Assembly (NCBI GenBank): GCA_027490915.1
Contig: JAIXXG010000121.1
Location: 1 to 51,671, forward strand
Origin: Microbacteriaceae bacterium
Lineage (GTDB): Bacteria; Actinomycetota; Actinomycetes; Actinomycetales; Microbacteriaceae
Length of the DNA stretch: 51,671 bases
Direction of reading: 5' to 3'
Part shown: positions 34,189-42,903 of the stretch, piece by piece
Layout of the letters: the number at the start of each line of letters is the position of its first letter
How positions within the stretch are numbered: the first letter of the stretch is position 1
Notes under the pieces: model-generated
What the model saw: only the letters and a program-made list of their open reading frames with translations
Told to the model about the DNA's origin: nothing
The model's database searches: none
Made by a program: the position numbers and the translations under genes

Positions 34189-36659
34189 TGACTCCCCCTC
34201 CTGCCTCCCGCTCCCGGGGCTCCGAGCCCTCCGCCACGCCCGACGGCGAACGCATCGACGACGTCGATCTCGCCGATGAGATGCAGGGCTCCTTCCTGGA
34301 GTACGCCTACTCGGTCATCTACTCGCGGGCGCTGCCGGATGCCCGCGACGGGTTGAAGCCCGTGCAGCGGCGCATCCTCTACATGATGAGCGAGATGGGC
34401 CTGCGGCCCGATCGTGGGCACGTCAAGTCGGCGCGCGTCGTCGGCGAGGTGATGGGCAAGCTGCACCCGCACGGCGACAGCGCGATCTACGACGCCCTCG
34501 TGCGACTGTCGCAGGACTTCACGCTGCGGGTGCCGCTCATCGACGGGCACGGCAACTTCGGCTCGCTCGATGACGGCCCGGCCGCGTCGCGCTACACCGA
34601 GGCGCGGCTGCGCCCGGAGGCGATGGCGATGGTCGACGATCTCGACGAGGACGTCGTCGACTTCGTGCCCAACTACGACAACCAGCTGACGCAGCCGTCG
34701 GTGCTGCCGGCCGCCTTCCCGAACCTGCTCGTCAACGGCACCAGCGGCATCGCGGTGGGCATGGCCACCAACATGGCGCCCCACAACCTCATCGAGGTCG
34801 CGGCGGCCGCCCGCCATCTCCTCGAGAATCCCGACGCCACGGTCGACGACCTCATGGCCTATGTTCCCGGCCCCGACCTGCCGACCGGCGGCACCATCAT
34901 CGGGCTCGACGGCATCCGCGAGGCGTACGCCACCGGGCGCGGCTCGTTCCGCACCCGCGCGAAGGTCTCGGTCGAGCAGATCACGGCCCGCAAGACCGGC
35001 ATCGTCGTGACCGAGCTTCCGTACCTCGTCGGCCCCGAGAAGGTGATCGAGAAGATCAAGGACGGCGTGCAGTCGAAGAAGCTCGCCGGCATCAGCGACG
35101 TCACCGATCTGACCGACCGCCGCAACGGGCTGCGGCTCGTCATCGGCATCAAGACCGGGTTCAGCCCCGAGGCCGTGCTCGAACAGCTCTACCGCTACAC
35201 CCCTCTGGAGGACGGCTTCTCGATCAATGCCGTCGCCCTCGTCGACGGCAAGCCCGAGACGCTGGGGCTGCGCGAGCTGCTGCGCGTCTACCTCGACCAC
35301 CGCATCGCGGTCGTCACCCGGCGCAGCGCGTACCGTCTCGCGCGGCGCCGCGAGCGGCTGCACCTGGTCGAGGGCCTCCTGGTGGCGATCCTCGACATCG
35401 ACGAGGTCATCCAGGTGATCCGCACCTCCGACGACGCCGAAGCGGCCCGCACGCGTCTCGTCGACGTCTTCGACCTCAGCACCGTGCAGGCGGAGTACAT
35501 CCTCGAGCTGCGGCTGCGGCGCCTGACCAAGTTCAGCCGCATCGAGCTCGAGGCCGAGCGCGACCAGCTGCAGACGGAGATCGCCGAGCTCGAGCACCTG
35601 CTCGCCGACCCGGCGCGCGTGCGGGCCGTCGTCGGCGACGAGCTCGACGCGACGGCCGAGCGCTTCGGCACGCCGCGCCGCACGCTGCTGACCGAGGCCG
35701 GCGCGGCGACCACTCCCGCGCGCGGCCGCGGCGCCCCCGTCTCGCTCGAGATCGCCGACGCCCCCTGCCGCGTGCTCGTGTCGACGACCGGGCGCGCCGT
35801 GCGGGTCGAGCTGCCCGACGGGGCGGTGCTGACGACGCCGAGCCGGCGCAGCAAGCACGACGCGATCCTCGTCGGGGTCGACTCCACGACGCGCGGCGAT
35901 CTCGTCGCCATCACCTCCAAAGGCCGGTTCGTTCGGTTCACGCCGGTCGACCTTCCGAGCGTTCCGGCGACGTCGGTGCAGCTCGCGGCGGGGGTGCGCC
36001 TGCGCGACTACATCGGGCTGACCGACGCGAAGGAGCGCATCCTGACGGTCTTCGATCCCGCGGCCGGTGCTCCGCTCGCGCTCGGCACGCGCACCGGGGT
36101 CGTGAAGCGGGTGGCCGTCGACGGCTGGCCGAACCGCCCCGACGGCGAGGCGATCGCCCTCAAGCCGGGCGATGAGGTCGTCGGGGCCGGTCGCGCCGCC
36201 GACGGCGACGAGGTGGTCTTCGTGACCTCGGATGCCCAGCTGCTGCACTTCTCCGCAGACCAGGTGCGCCCCCAGGGCGCGGCGGCCGCCGGAATGGCGG
36301 GCATCAAGCTCGCGGCCGGAGCGGTCGTCGTGCACTTCGGCGTCGTCCCGAGCGGCGCCGACGCGCAGGTCGTGACGGTCTCCGGCTCGACGCAGACGAT
36401 CGCGGGCGCCGACCCCGGTCGAGGCAAGGTCTCGCCCTTCGACCAGTTCCCGGCCAAGGGGCGCGCCACGGGCGGCGTGCGTTGCCATGCGTTCCTCAAG
36501 GGGGAGGACGTGCTGCAGCTTGCCTGGGTCGGTGCGCGACCGCTCGCGGTCGGAGCCGACGGCTCGAGCCGAGCCCTGCCGGAGGGCGGCGCCCGACGCG
36601 ACGCCTCGGGCTCGCAGCTCGACTCGCCCATCGGGTCGATCGGCACCCCGATCGCGTAG
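34188..36659 (+). CDS. parC: DNA topoisomerase IV subunit A
   Basis: This 823-residue type IIA topoisomerase subunit breaks and rejoins DNA through Tyr136 in AASRYTEAR. The winged-helix region [19 protein letters not shown] and [17 protein letters not shown] precede it, and a coiled coil and a C-terminal beta-pinwheel (from about 510) follow. I find no QRRGGRG-like GyrA box in the pinwheel, which favours ParC over GyrA. The partner subunit gene converges on it from the right with 12 bases between stops. Confidence 0.92.
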   Translation: MTPPPASRSRGSEPSATPDGERIDDVDLADEMQGSFLEYAYSVIYSRALPDARDGLKPVQRRILYMMSEMGLRPDRGHVKSARVVGEVMGKLHPHGDSAIYDALVRLSQDFTLRVPLIDGHGNFGSLDDGPAASRYTEARLRPEAMAMVDDLDEDVVDFVPNYDNQLTQPSVLPAAFPNLLVNGTSGIAVGMATNMAPHNLIEVAAAARHLLENPDATVDDLMAYVPGPDLPTGGTIIGLDGIREAYATGRGSFRTRAKVSVEQITARKTGIVVTELPYLVGPEKVIEKIKDGVQSKKLAGISDVTDLTDRRNGLRLVIGIKTGFSPEAVLEQLYRYTPLEDGFSINAVALVDGKPETLGLRELLRVYLDHRIAVVTRRSAYRLARRRERLHLVEGLLVAILDIDEVIQVIRTSDDAEAARTRLVDVFDLSTVQAEYILELRLRRLTKFSRIELEAERDQLQTEIAELEHLLADPARVRAVVGDELDATAERFGTPRRTLLTEAGAATTPARGRGAPVSLEIADAPCRVLVSTTGRAVRVELPDGAVLTTPSRRSKHDAILVGVDSTTRGDLVAITSKGRFVRFTPVDLPSVPATSVQLAAGVRLRDYIGLTDAKERILTVFDPAAGAPLALGTRTGVVKRVAVDGWPNRPDGEAIALKPGDEVVGAGRAADGDEVVFVTSDAQLLHFSADQVRPQGAAAAGMAGIKLAAGAVVVHFGVVPSGADAQVVTVSGSTQTIAGADPGRGKVSPFDQFPAKGRATGGVRCHAFLKGEDVLQLAWVGARPLAVGADGSSRALPEGGARRDASGSQLDSPIGSIGTPIA

Positions 36660-36671
36660 GCGACCCGCCCG

Positions 36672-38753
36672 CTAGATGTCGATGCGGTCGCGGTCGAGAC
36701 CCTGACCGGCGATGATGAAGTCCTTGCGCGGCGCGACATCGTTGCCCATGAGCAGCTCGAAGACCTGCGAGGCCGCCTCCGCATCGCTCACCCGCACGCG
36801 GCGGAGGGTGCGGTGCGCCCGGCTCATGGTCGTGTCGGCGAGCTGGTCGGCATCCATCTCGCCGAGCCCCTTGTAGCGCTGGATCGGATCCTGGTACCGC
36901 TTGCCGGCCTTCTTCAGGGCCGCGAGCACGCCCTGCAGCTCGGCCTCGCTGTAGGTGTAGATCGTCTCGTTGGGCTTCGAGCCCGGGTTCATCACGACCA
37001 CACGGTGCAGCGGCGGCACGGCCGCGAACACCCGACCGGCATCGATCATCGGTCGCATGTAGCGGAAGAAGAGCGTCAGCAGCAGCGTGCGGATGTGCGC
37101 GCCGTCGACATCGGCGTCGCTCATGATGATGACCTTGCCGTAGCGCGCCTGCTCGAGGTCGAAGGTGCGTCCCGACCCGGCGCCGATCACCTGGATGATC
37201 GAGGCGCACTCGGCGTTGCTGAGCATGTCGCTCACCGAGGCCTTTTGCACGTTGAGGATCTTGCCGCGGATGGGCAGCAGGGCCTGGAACTCGCTGTCGC
37301 GCGCGAGCTTCGCCGTGCCGAGCGCGCTGTCGCCCTCGACGATGAACAGCTCGCTGCTGGCGACATCGTTCGACCGGCAGTCGACGAGCTTCGCCGGCAG
37401 CGCCGAGCTCTCGAGCGCGTTCTTGCGCCGCTGCGTCTCTTTGTGGGCGCGCGCCGAGATGCGGCTCTTCATCTCGGCGACGACCTTGTCGAGCACGAGG
37501 GCCGACTGCGCCTTGTCGTCGCGCTTGCTGGACGCGAACCGCTCCCCCAGGCCCCGCGCGACGACCGACGACACGATCGCGCGCACGGCCGGGGTGCCGA
37601 GCACCTCCTTGGTCTGCCCCTCGAACTGCGGCTCGGGCAGGCGCACCGTGAGCACGGCGGTGAGACCCGCGAGCACGTCGTCCTTCTCGAGCTTGTCGGT
37701 GCCAGCCTTCAGGCGGCGCGCGTTCTTCTCGACCTCGGCCCGGAGGAACTTCAGCAGGCCCTGCTCGAAACCGAGCTGGTGGCTGCCGCCCTTCGGCGTG
37801 GCGATGATGTTCACGAACGAGCGGAAGGTCGTGTCGTAGCCGGTGCCCCAGCGCAGCGCGAGGTCGACGGTGCACTCGCGCTCGACCTCCGTCGGCACCA
37901 TGTGCCCGTTCTCCTGCAGCACGGGAACCGTCTCGCTGAACGTGCCGGTGCCCGTGATGCGCCAGGTGTCGGTGAGCGGCGCATCCGGAGCCAGATAGTC
38001 GGCGAACTCGCTGATGCCGCCGTCGAACCGGAAGGACTCGACGACGGGCTCGGCACCGCGCTCGTCGCGCACCGAGAGCGTGATCCCCGGCACGAGGAAC
38101 GCGGTCTGCCGGAGGCGCCCGAGAAGCTCCTCGGTGATAAAGCTCGCGCCCTTCGTGAAGATCTGCGGGTCGGCCCAGTAGCGCACCCGGGTGCCGGTGA
38201 CGCCCTTGGCGACCTTCCCGGTGACGCGCAGCTCGCTGCCCGAGATGAAGGGCGTGAACGGGCTGTCGGGCCGCGGCCCGTCGGGGCCGTCGTCGAACAC
38301 GCCCGGCTCGCCGCGGTGGAACGACATCGCCCAGGTCTTGCCGTCGCGATCGACCTCGACGTCGAGCCGCTCGCTCAGCGCGTTGACGACCGAGGCGCCG
38401 ACCCCGTGCAGACCGCCCGAGGCCGCGTACGAGCCCCCGCCGAACTTGCCGCCCGCGTGCAGCTTCGTGAACACGACCTCGACGCCCGTGAGTCCCGTCT
38501 TCGGTTCCACATCGACCGGGATGCCGCGCGCACGGTCGCGCACCTCGACGCTCCCGTCCCGATGCAGCAGCAGGTCGATCTCGGTGCCGAACCCGCCCAG
38601 AGCCTCGTCGACGGCGTTGTCGATGATCTCCCACAGGCAGTGCATGAGCCCGCGCGAATCGGTCGAGCCGATGTACATGCCCGGGCGCTTGCGCACCGCC
38701 TCGAGGCCCTCGAGAACGGAGAGATGGCGAGCGGAGTAGTCGGAGCTGGGCAC
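36672..38753 (-). CDS. parE: DNA topoisomerase IV subunit B
   Basis: This roughly 693-residue ATPase subunit has a GHKL domain (EIIDNAVDEALGG; GRARGIPVD-like turn; KFGGGSYAASGGLHGVGASVVNAL), a transducer domain and a Toprim domain (IVEGDSALGTAKLARD, IRGKILNV, IIMSDADVDGAHIRTLLLT). The start is GTG at 38,753 (VPSSDYSARHLS) if the TACGAT seven bases upstream is the -10; an ATG three codons earlier overlaps that box. Pairing with parC supports topoisomerase IV over gyrase B. Confidence 0.93.
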   Translation of the reverse strand: MPSSDYSARHLSVLEGLEAVRKRPGMYIGSTDSRGLMHCLWEIIDNAVDEALGGFGTEIDLLLHRDGSVEVRDRARGIPVDVEPKTGLTGVEVVFTKLHAGGKFGGGSYAASGGLHGVGASVVNALSERLDVEVDRDGKTWAMSFHRGEPGVFDDGPDGPRPDSPFTPFISGSELRVTGKVAKGVTGTRVRYWADPQIFTKGASFITEELLGRLRQTAFLVPGITLSVRDERGAEPVVESFRFDGGISEFADYLAPDAPLTDTWRITGTGTFSETVPVLQENGHMVPTEVERECTVDLALRWGTGYDTTFRSFVNIIATPKGGSHQLGFEQGLLKFLRAEVEKNARRLKAGTDKLEKDDVLAGLTAVLTVRLPEPQFEGQTKEVLGTPAVRAIVSSVVARGLGERFASSKRDDKAQSALVLDKVVAEMKSRISARAHKETQRRKNALESSALPAKLVDCRSNDVASSELFIVEGDSALGTAKLARDSEFQALLPIRGKILNVQKASVSDMLSNAECASIIQVIGAGSGRTFDLEQARYGKVIIMSDADVDGAHIRTLLLTLFFRYMRPMIDAGRVFAAVPPLHRVVVMNPGSKPNETIYTYSEAELQGVLAALKKAGKRYQDPIQRYKGLGEMDADQLADTTMSRAHRTLRRVRVSDAEAASQVFELLMGNDVAPRKDFIIAGQGLDRDRIDI

Positions 38754-38760
38754 GACTGCC

Positions 38761-38766
38761 ATCGTA
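38761..38766 (-). promoter_or_regulatory. Leaderless -10 box of parE (TACGAT)
   Basis: On the minus strand TACGAT is followed by seven bases and GTG 38,753. The alternative ATG (38,762) overlaps the box. Confidence 0.45.
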
Positions 38767-38864
38767 GGCCGGTGCGCCGCGCGGCTCCCCACCGCCACTC
38801 CGGCCGCGCGGCCCCTGCCGGCCAGCCGAGCGAGCGCCTACGCGTTCAGCGAAATCGGAGCGGA

Positions 38865-38893
38865 TTGACACGGCACCGTCGCACCGGTGTGGT
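38865..38893 (+). promoter_or_regulatory. Promoter candidate TTGACA-17-TGTGGT
   Basis: A perfect TTGACA (38,865-38,870) is followed after 17 bases by TGTGGT. It would drive the DUF7455-alr-like operon with a leader of about 48 bases. Confidence 0.45.
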
Positions 38894-38947
38894 GCAATGA
38901 GGGCACGAAGTTTTCACGCGACGCCGACGGAGAGCGAGGGGCACCCC

Positions 38948-39172
38948 ATGACGCAGATCACCACCGAGACTCCGGGCGTCGCGACGGCGGCCCTCACCGC
39001 CGTCGACCGGTGCGACAGCTGCGGCGCGCAGGCCTACGTGCGCGCGACCCTCGCGACGGGCGAGCTGCTGTTCTGCGCGCACCACGCAGCGCGCTTCAAG
39101 GAGAAGCTCGCGGGCACCGCGCTGGTCTGGCACGACGAGACGAGCCGCCTGCTCGATGACCGCGGCGCCTGA
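38948..39172 (+). CDS. DUF7455 small zinc-binding protein
   Basis: This 74-residue protein has CDSCGAQAYVRATLATGELLFCAHHAARF: two CxxC/CxxH knuckles forming a zinc site, then a helix. It is widespread in actinobacteria near sigma factor and topoisomerase genes; the function is unknown. The ATG at 38,948 has GAGGGG six bases upstream. Its end overlaps the first racemase-like gene by 17 bases, so the three genes form one transcript. Confidence 0.88.
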   Translation: MTQITTETPGVATAALTAVDRCDSCGAQAYVRATLATGELLFCAHHAARFKEKLAGTALVWHDETSRLLDDRGA

Positions 39173-39842
39173 CCCGCGACCCCGCGACGCGGGCACGGGC
39201 CCCTCGGGCGTGCGGCGGACAGCCTGGCTGTCGCCCACCGCGTTCGACGCGGCGCTCGACGCGCTGGTCGCCCGTGACGGCGAAGACGCACTCGTCGATC
39301 TGCGCGCTGATGCCTACGGGCACGGTGCTGTCGAGGTCGAGCGGCGCGCGCGCGAGCGCGGCATCCGCCGTTTCCTCCGCACGGCGGCGGACGCCCGGCA
39401 CGTGACGCCGCAGCGGCTCGTCGAGCCCTACGGGCTTCTGCCCGGGTCGACGCCGGTGCTGCGCCTCACCGGGGAGGTCATCGCCGTCAAGCGGGTTCCG
39501 GCGGGCACGGCGGTCTCCTACGGCTACACCTACCGCACCCGCGGCGAGGCCACCATCGCGCTCGTCGGGCTCGGCTACGCCGACGGGGTTCCCCGCCTGG
39601 CCTCGAGCAGGGCTCCCGTGCGCGTCGGCGCGGCGACCGGCGTCGTGGCGGGCCGCGTCGCGATGGATCAGCTCGTGGTCGACCTCGGCGAGCACGCCAC
39701 GGGCGCCCAGGCGGGCGACGACGCCGTGCTCTGGGACGACGCCGCGACGCTCTCTGCGTGGGCCGCCGCTACGGACCGCGCGCCCGAAGCCCTCACCGCG
39801 GGGCTCGGTCGTCGCATCCAGCGCCGATGGGGGCTCGGATGA
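39156..39842 (+). CDS. Alanine racemase-like protein A: C-terminal domain with catalytic Tyr, no PLP lysine
   Basis: This 228-residue protein is a shortened fold-III racemase. It keeps the PLP-site sequence but with Arg in place of the Schiff-base lysine (R50 in LRADAYGHG). It then lacks most of the TIM barrel (about 140 residues in Alr) and continues with a full C-terminal beta domain: VPAGTAVSYGYTYRT with Tyr122 (Tyr265 of Geobacillus Alr), GLGYADGVPR, and GRVAMDQLVVDLG with Met170-Asp171. Alone it cannot bind PLP covalently. It is coupled by an ATGA overlap to a second racemase-like gene with the opposite losses, so a heterodimer is likely. Confidence 0.85.
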   Translation: MTAAPDPRPRDAGTGPSGVRRTAWLSPTAFDAALDALVARDGEDALVDLRADAYGHGAVEVERRARERGIRRFLRTAADARHVTPQRLVEPYGLLPGSTPVLRLTGEVIAVKRVPAGTAVSYGYTYRTRGEATIALVGLGYADGVPRLASSRAPVRVGAATGVVAGRVAMDQLVVDLGEHATGAQAGDDAVLWDDAATLSAWAAATDRAPEALTAGLGRRIQRRWGLG

Positions 39843-40882
39843 CCGCCGTCGCCCGCGTCGACACCGCTGCCTTCGCCCGCAACGTCGAGCGTCTCGTCGC
39901 GCGGGCCGCACCGAGCGAGGTGATGCTCGCGGTCAAGGCCGACGCCTACGGCCATGGCATGCTCGACCTCGCTCCCGTCGCCCTCGCGGCCGGTGCGAGC
40001 TCCCTGGCGGTGCTCGAGATCTCGGCCGCTCTCGCGCTGCGCTCGGCGGGCATCCCGAACCGGCTGTTCGCGTGGCTGCACGGAGCCGACAGCGACTTCG
40101 CGTCGGCGATCGAGGCGGACATCGACCTCGGCGTCTCGAGCGGACGCGAGCTGCAGGCGATCACCGCTGCGGCCGCCCAGCTCGGACGACCCGCGCGCGT
40201 GCACCTCAAGATCGACACCGGGTTGCGCCGCAACGGCGCCCTGCCGGAGGACTGGCCCGCGCTCGTCACCGCCGCGGCGTCTGCCGCCGCCGCCAGTCGG
40301 GTCGTGATCGAGGGCATCTGGTCGCACCTCGCGGATGCCTCCGTCGAGGACGACCTGGCCGCGATCGGCGTCTTCGAGACGGCACTGGCGCAGGCCGCTG
40401 CGCTCGGCGTGGTGCCGCCCCTGCGGCACCTGGCGGCGAGCTCCGCCGGCTGGCGCGAACCGCGCGCCCGATACGACGTCGTGCGCTTCGGCATCGCGGC
40501 GTACGGCGTGTCGCCCTTCGACGACCTCACGGCGGCGGACATGGGGCTCGAGGCCGTGATGACCCTCCGCACGACGGTCGCACCCGATGCCGCGCCCGAC
40601 GGGCAGTGCTGGATCGCCGCCGGCTACGCCGACGGCGTGCCGCTCGCGGCGCACGGGGCTTCGGTGCTGATCGACGGCAGGCGCTGCGCGGTCGACCGCG
40701 TCGAGGTCGACCGCACGCTAGTGGCCATCGCCGACCCCGTCGATGAGGGATCGCCCGTGATCGTCTTCGGCGATCCGACCACCGGCGCGCCGACCGCGGC
40801 GGAGTGGGCAGGGTGGGCGAGCACGATCGGCGACGAGATCATCACGGGCGCCGGCGCGCGGGCGCGCCGCGAGGTCGTCTAG
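39839..40882 (+). CDS. Alanine racemase-like protein B: PLP barrel without the catalytic Tyr segment
   Basis: This 347-residue racemase has an intact PLP-binding barrel: Lys33 in VKADAYGHG, KIDTGLRRNG with Arg131, WSHLADA with His163, and VRFGIAAYG with Arg216. The C-terminal domain is degenerate. The stretch before GYADGVPL is about a dozen residues shorter than in protein A and has no SYG, so the counterpart of catalytic Tyr265 is missing, and the MDQ motif reads VDR (290-292). In Alr the Tyr comes from the other subunit, so protein A could supply it. The substrate may be alanine or another amino acid. It shares CTAG with the convergent gatD-like gene. Confidence 0.87.
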   Translation: MTAVARVDTAAFARNVERLVARAAPSEVMLAVKADAYGHGMLDLAPVALAAGASSLAVLEISAALALRSAGIPNRLFAWLHGADSDFASAIEADIDLGVSSGRELQAITAAAAQLGRPARVHLKIDTGLRRNGALPEDWPALVTAAASAAAASRVVIEGIWSHLADASVEDDLAAIGVFETALAQAAALGVVPPLRHLAASSAGWREPRARYDVVRFGIAAYGVSPFDDLTAADMGLEAVMTLRTTVAPDAAPDGQCWIAAGYADGVPLAAHGASVLIDGRRCAVDRVEVDRTLVAIADPVDEGSPVIVFGDPTTGAPTAAEWAGWASTIGDEIITGAGARARREVV

Positions 40883-41628
40883 ACCGCGAGCCCGGCGCGC
40901 CCGAGGCGCCCGGCGATAGCGGCGCGGGCCTGCCGCGCACGCTCATCGGCGAGCAGTGTGCGATCGTCGGCCTCGGGCAGCGCGGCACCCAGCCGGGCGA
41001 GGGCCGCCCCCAGCAGCTCGTCGGCGACGGTCGGGTTCATCGGCAGCACCGGTCCGCCGAGGTGCGTGCCGATCACCGACCCCGAGCGTGCGCCGTCGAG
41101 TGCCGGCTCCTCCTCGCGCGGGCCGTCGCCGCGCCCCCGCTCGAGCACGGCGAACGGGGCGAGCGAGCGCCGGTCGACCTCCACGCCGTGATTCACGAAG
41201 CCGGCCAGCCGGCCCGCCGGGGTCGCCGCGCCGAGCACCTCGCCGACAACGCGGCCCGGGGCATCCCGGATCACGATCGGCAGCACCCCGACGCCGGGGC
41301 GATCCGCGCCGTCTGCGGAGACGATCCGCTCGCTGAGAAGGTGGAAGCCCGCGCCGACGCCGATGATCGGCACGCCCGCCGCCGCCCAGTCGCGCAGTGC
41401 GCTCCCGTGCTCGCCGCTCGCGAGCACCGCCTCGAGCGCCGATCGCGGGCCGCTGCCGATGTGCACGAGGTGCGGCTCGGCGGGCGCGCGGTCGCCGACG
41501 CCGACCTCGTCGACCTGCGCCCGCAGGCCGCGCCAGGTGAGTCGCCGGTCGAGAGCGAGCACATTGCCGCGATCGCCGTTGATGCCGAGCTCGCGCGCGA
41601 AGAGGTGCAGGATGCGCACGGTGGTCAT
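40879..41628 (-). CDS. GatD-like class I amidotransferase-fold protein lacking the catalytic Cys
   Basis: The 249-residue protein has the CobQ/GatD fold: ILHLFARELGINGDRGNVLAL at the start, PHLVHIGSGPRS, and GTHLGGPVLPMNP near residue 187. In GatD the nucleophile lies in GVCGGYQ; here the segment reads IIGVGAGFHLL, with Gly92 at the Cys position, and the protein has no cysteine at all. The His of the YLHGP motif is also replaced (Gly191). Glutamine hydrolysis is therefore excluded by known chemistry of the family. It overlaps the murT-like gene by four bases and is presumably its partner subunit. Confidence 0.85.
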   Translation of the reverse strand: MTTVRILHLFARELGINGDRGNVLALDRRLTWRGLRAQVDEVGVGDRAPAEPHLVHIGSGPRSALEAVLASGEHGSALRDWAAAGVPIIGVGAGFHLLSERIVSADGADRPGVGVLPIVIRDAPGRVVGEVLGAATPAGRLAGFVNHGVEVDRRSLAPFAVLERGRGDGPREEEPALDGARSGSVIGTHLGGPVLPMNPTVADELLGAALARLGAALPEADDRTLLADERARQARAAIAGRLGRAGLAV

Positions 41629-42893
41629 GCGCCGCCCTCCAGGTCGAGGTAGCCCATGCGCAGCCGCAGCGCCATCATGAGCTCGTAGTTGATCACGGCG
41701 ACCTTCGGCCCGTCCTCCGGCGCGGGCAGGGCCAGGAAGGCGTCCACGGCCTCGTCGAAGTCCTCGATCACCGCGCCCACGGGGATGCCCTCGTAGGCCA
41801 GGCGCGTCGCCCACTGCCAGGCTTTCGTGCCGGTGACGACGTCGACGTGATCGAGCGTCGAGAGGTCGGTGTCGTAGATCCAGGAGGGGTCGGGCGTGCC
41901 CTCATCGACGGCCACCATCACCCGCTGCGGCACCCGCCCGAGGGCGTCGAGGTTGAGCTGGAGGCTCGGCGGGTTCTTCATCATCACGAGCTCCACCTGC
42001 TGCCCGCGCGCGTCGATGACCTCGCCGCGCCCGTAGACCGGGGCGAGGTCGGAGATCGCTCCGGTCGCCGTCGCCGTGTCGAAGCGGTCGCCCAGCAGGC
42101 TGCGCGCGGTCGCGATCGCGGCCGCCGCGTCGACGGCGTAGTGCAGACCGCGGGCGGGCAGGGCGAGGGATGCCCGCTCACCGTCCACCGCAAGCTCGGC
42201 CCGCGCGCCATCGACGGAGAGCACCTCCACCACCGCCGCGGGAAGCGCGGCCCCCGGCGCCGCGGTGGCCCGCGGCGCGGCCGCGACGCCGCGCGGGCTC
42301 GCCGCCAGCGCCGCCTCGCTCACGCCGACGACGACCACCTCCTGGTCGGGCCGCGCTCCGCGCCCGAGCTCGGCGGTGTTCGGGTCGGCCCCGTTCACGA
42401 TGACCCGCCGGGTCGCGGCGTCGCGCATCGTGGCGAGCATGCCGTACACGCGATCGGGCTCGTGGAAGCGATTGAGCTGATCGATCTGGAGGTTGAGCAG
42501 CAGCACGTCGCTGGGGGTCAGGCGTCGGGAGAGCCCCACGCCGTACGCCTCGTCGACCTCGAGCACCGCGATGTCGTCGCGCACCCGGCCGTCGAGCGGC
42601 ACGGTCGCGAGCAGCGCGGAGGCGATGCCCTGCGGCAGGTTGGCCCCGCTCGGGTTCGTGAAGACGCGCATGCCGTGGGCGCGGAGAGCGGCGACGAGCA
42701 TGTGCGTGGTCGTCGACTTGCCGTTCGAGCCGGTCACGAACACGACGCCCAGCGGCAGGGAGCCGAGCGCGTGCTCGAGGAAGCGCGGAGCGATCCGCAG
42801 CGCGATGTTGCCGGGGATGGCCGACCCTCCCCCGCGGAGCCGCGCGATCACGCGCACGGCCCGCCCGACGAGCACCGCCAGCCGGATGCGCAT
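41625..42893 (-). CDS. MurT-like Mur ligase without zinc ribbon
   Basis: This 422-residue ligase has an N-terminal membrane-near helix, the Mur ATP site VTGSNGKSTTTHML, LEVDEAYG, LLLNLQIDQLNRFHEPDR and IVNGADPN. Its C-terminal domain (DUF1727) has MMKNPPSLQLNLDAL and DPSWIYDTDLSTL. MurT normally carries a four-cysteine zinc ribbon after the NADDP segment; here that place holds an Ala-rich linker and the protein has no cysteine. In staphylococci and pneumococci MurT/GatD amidates D-Glu of lipid II. With a dead GatD partner, a different acceptor or ammonia source must be assumed. It starts ten bases after sigA. Confidence 0.87.
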   Translation of the reverse strand: MRIRLAVLVGRAVRVIARLRGGGSAIPGNIALRIAPRFLEHALGSLPLGVVFVTGSNGKSTTTHMLVAALRAHGMRVFTNPSGANLPQGIASALLATVPLDGRVRDDIAVLEVDEAYGVGLSRRLTPSDVLLLNLQIDQLNRFHEPDRVYGMLATMRDAATRRVIVNGADPNTAELGRGARPDQEVVVVGVSEAALAASPRGVAAAPRATAAPGAALPAAVVEVLSVDGARAELAVDGERASLALPARGLHYAVDAAAAIATARSLLGDRFDTATATGAISDLAPVYGRGEVIDARGQQVELVMMKNPPSLQLNLDALGRVPQRVMVAVDEGTPDPSWIYDTDLSTLDHVDVVTGTKAWQWATRLAYEGIPVGAVIEDFDEAVDAFLALPAPEDGPKVAVINYELMMALRLRMGYLDLEGGA

Positions 42894-42903
42894 CAGGTCG
42901 CTC

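Noticed and set aside
33045-36488. Minus-strand frame of about 1,147 codons continuing upstream of the phosphodiesterase
   Set aside because: The upstream two thirds are antisense to parC, whose motifs are complete; only the part from 34,175 downstream is a real protein.
34188-38753. Reading the topoisomerase pair as gyrA/gyrB
   Set aside because: No GyrA-box motif is visible in the C-terminal pinwheel, and the convergent arrangement away from dnaA/recF fits topoisomerase IV; gyrase is expected elsewhere.
39156-39842. Protein A as a simple truncated pseudogene of alr
   Set aside because: The C-terminal catalytic Tyr and MDQ are kept, the frame is intact, and it is translationally coupled to the partner with complementary losses, which argues for selection.
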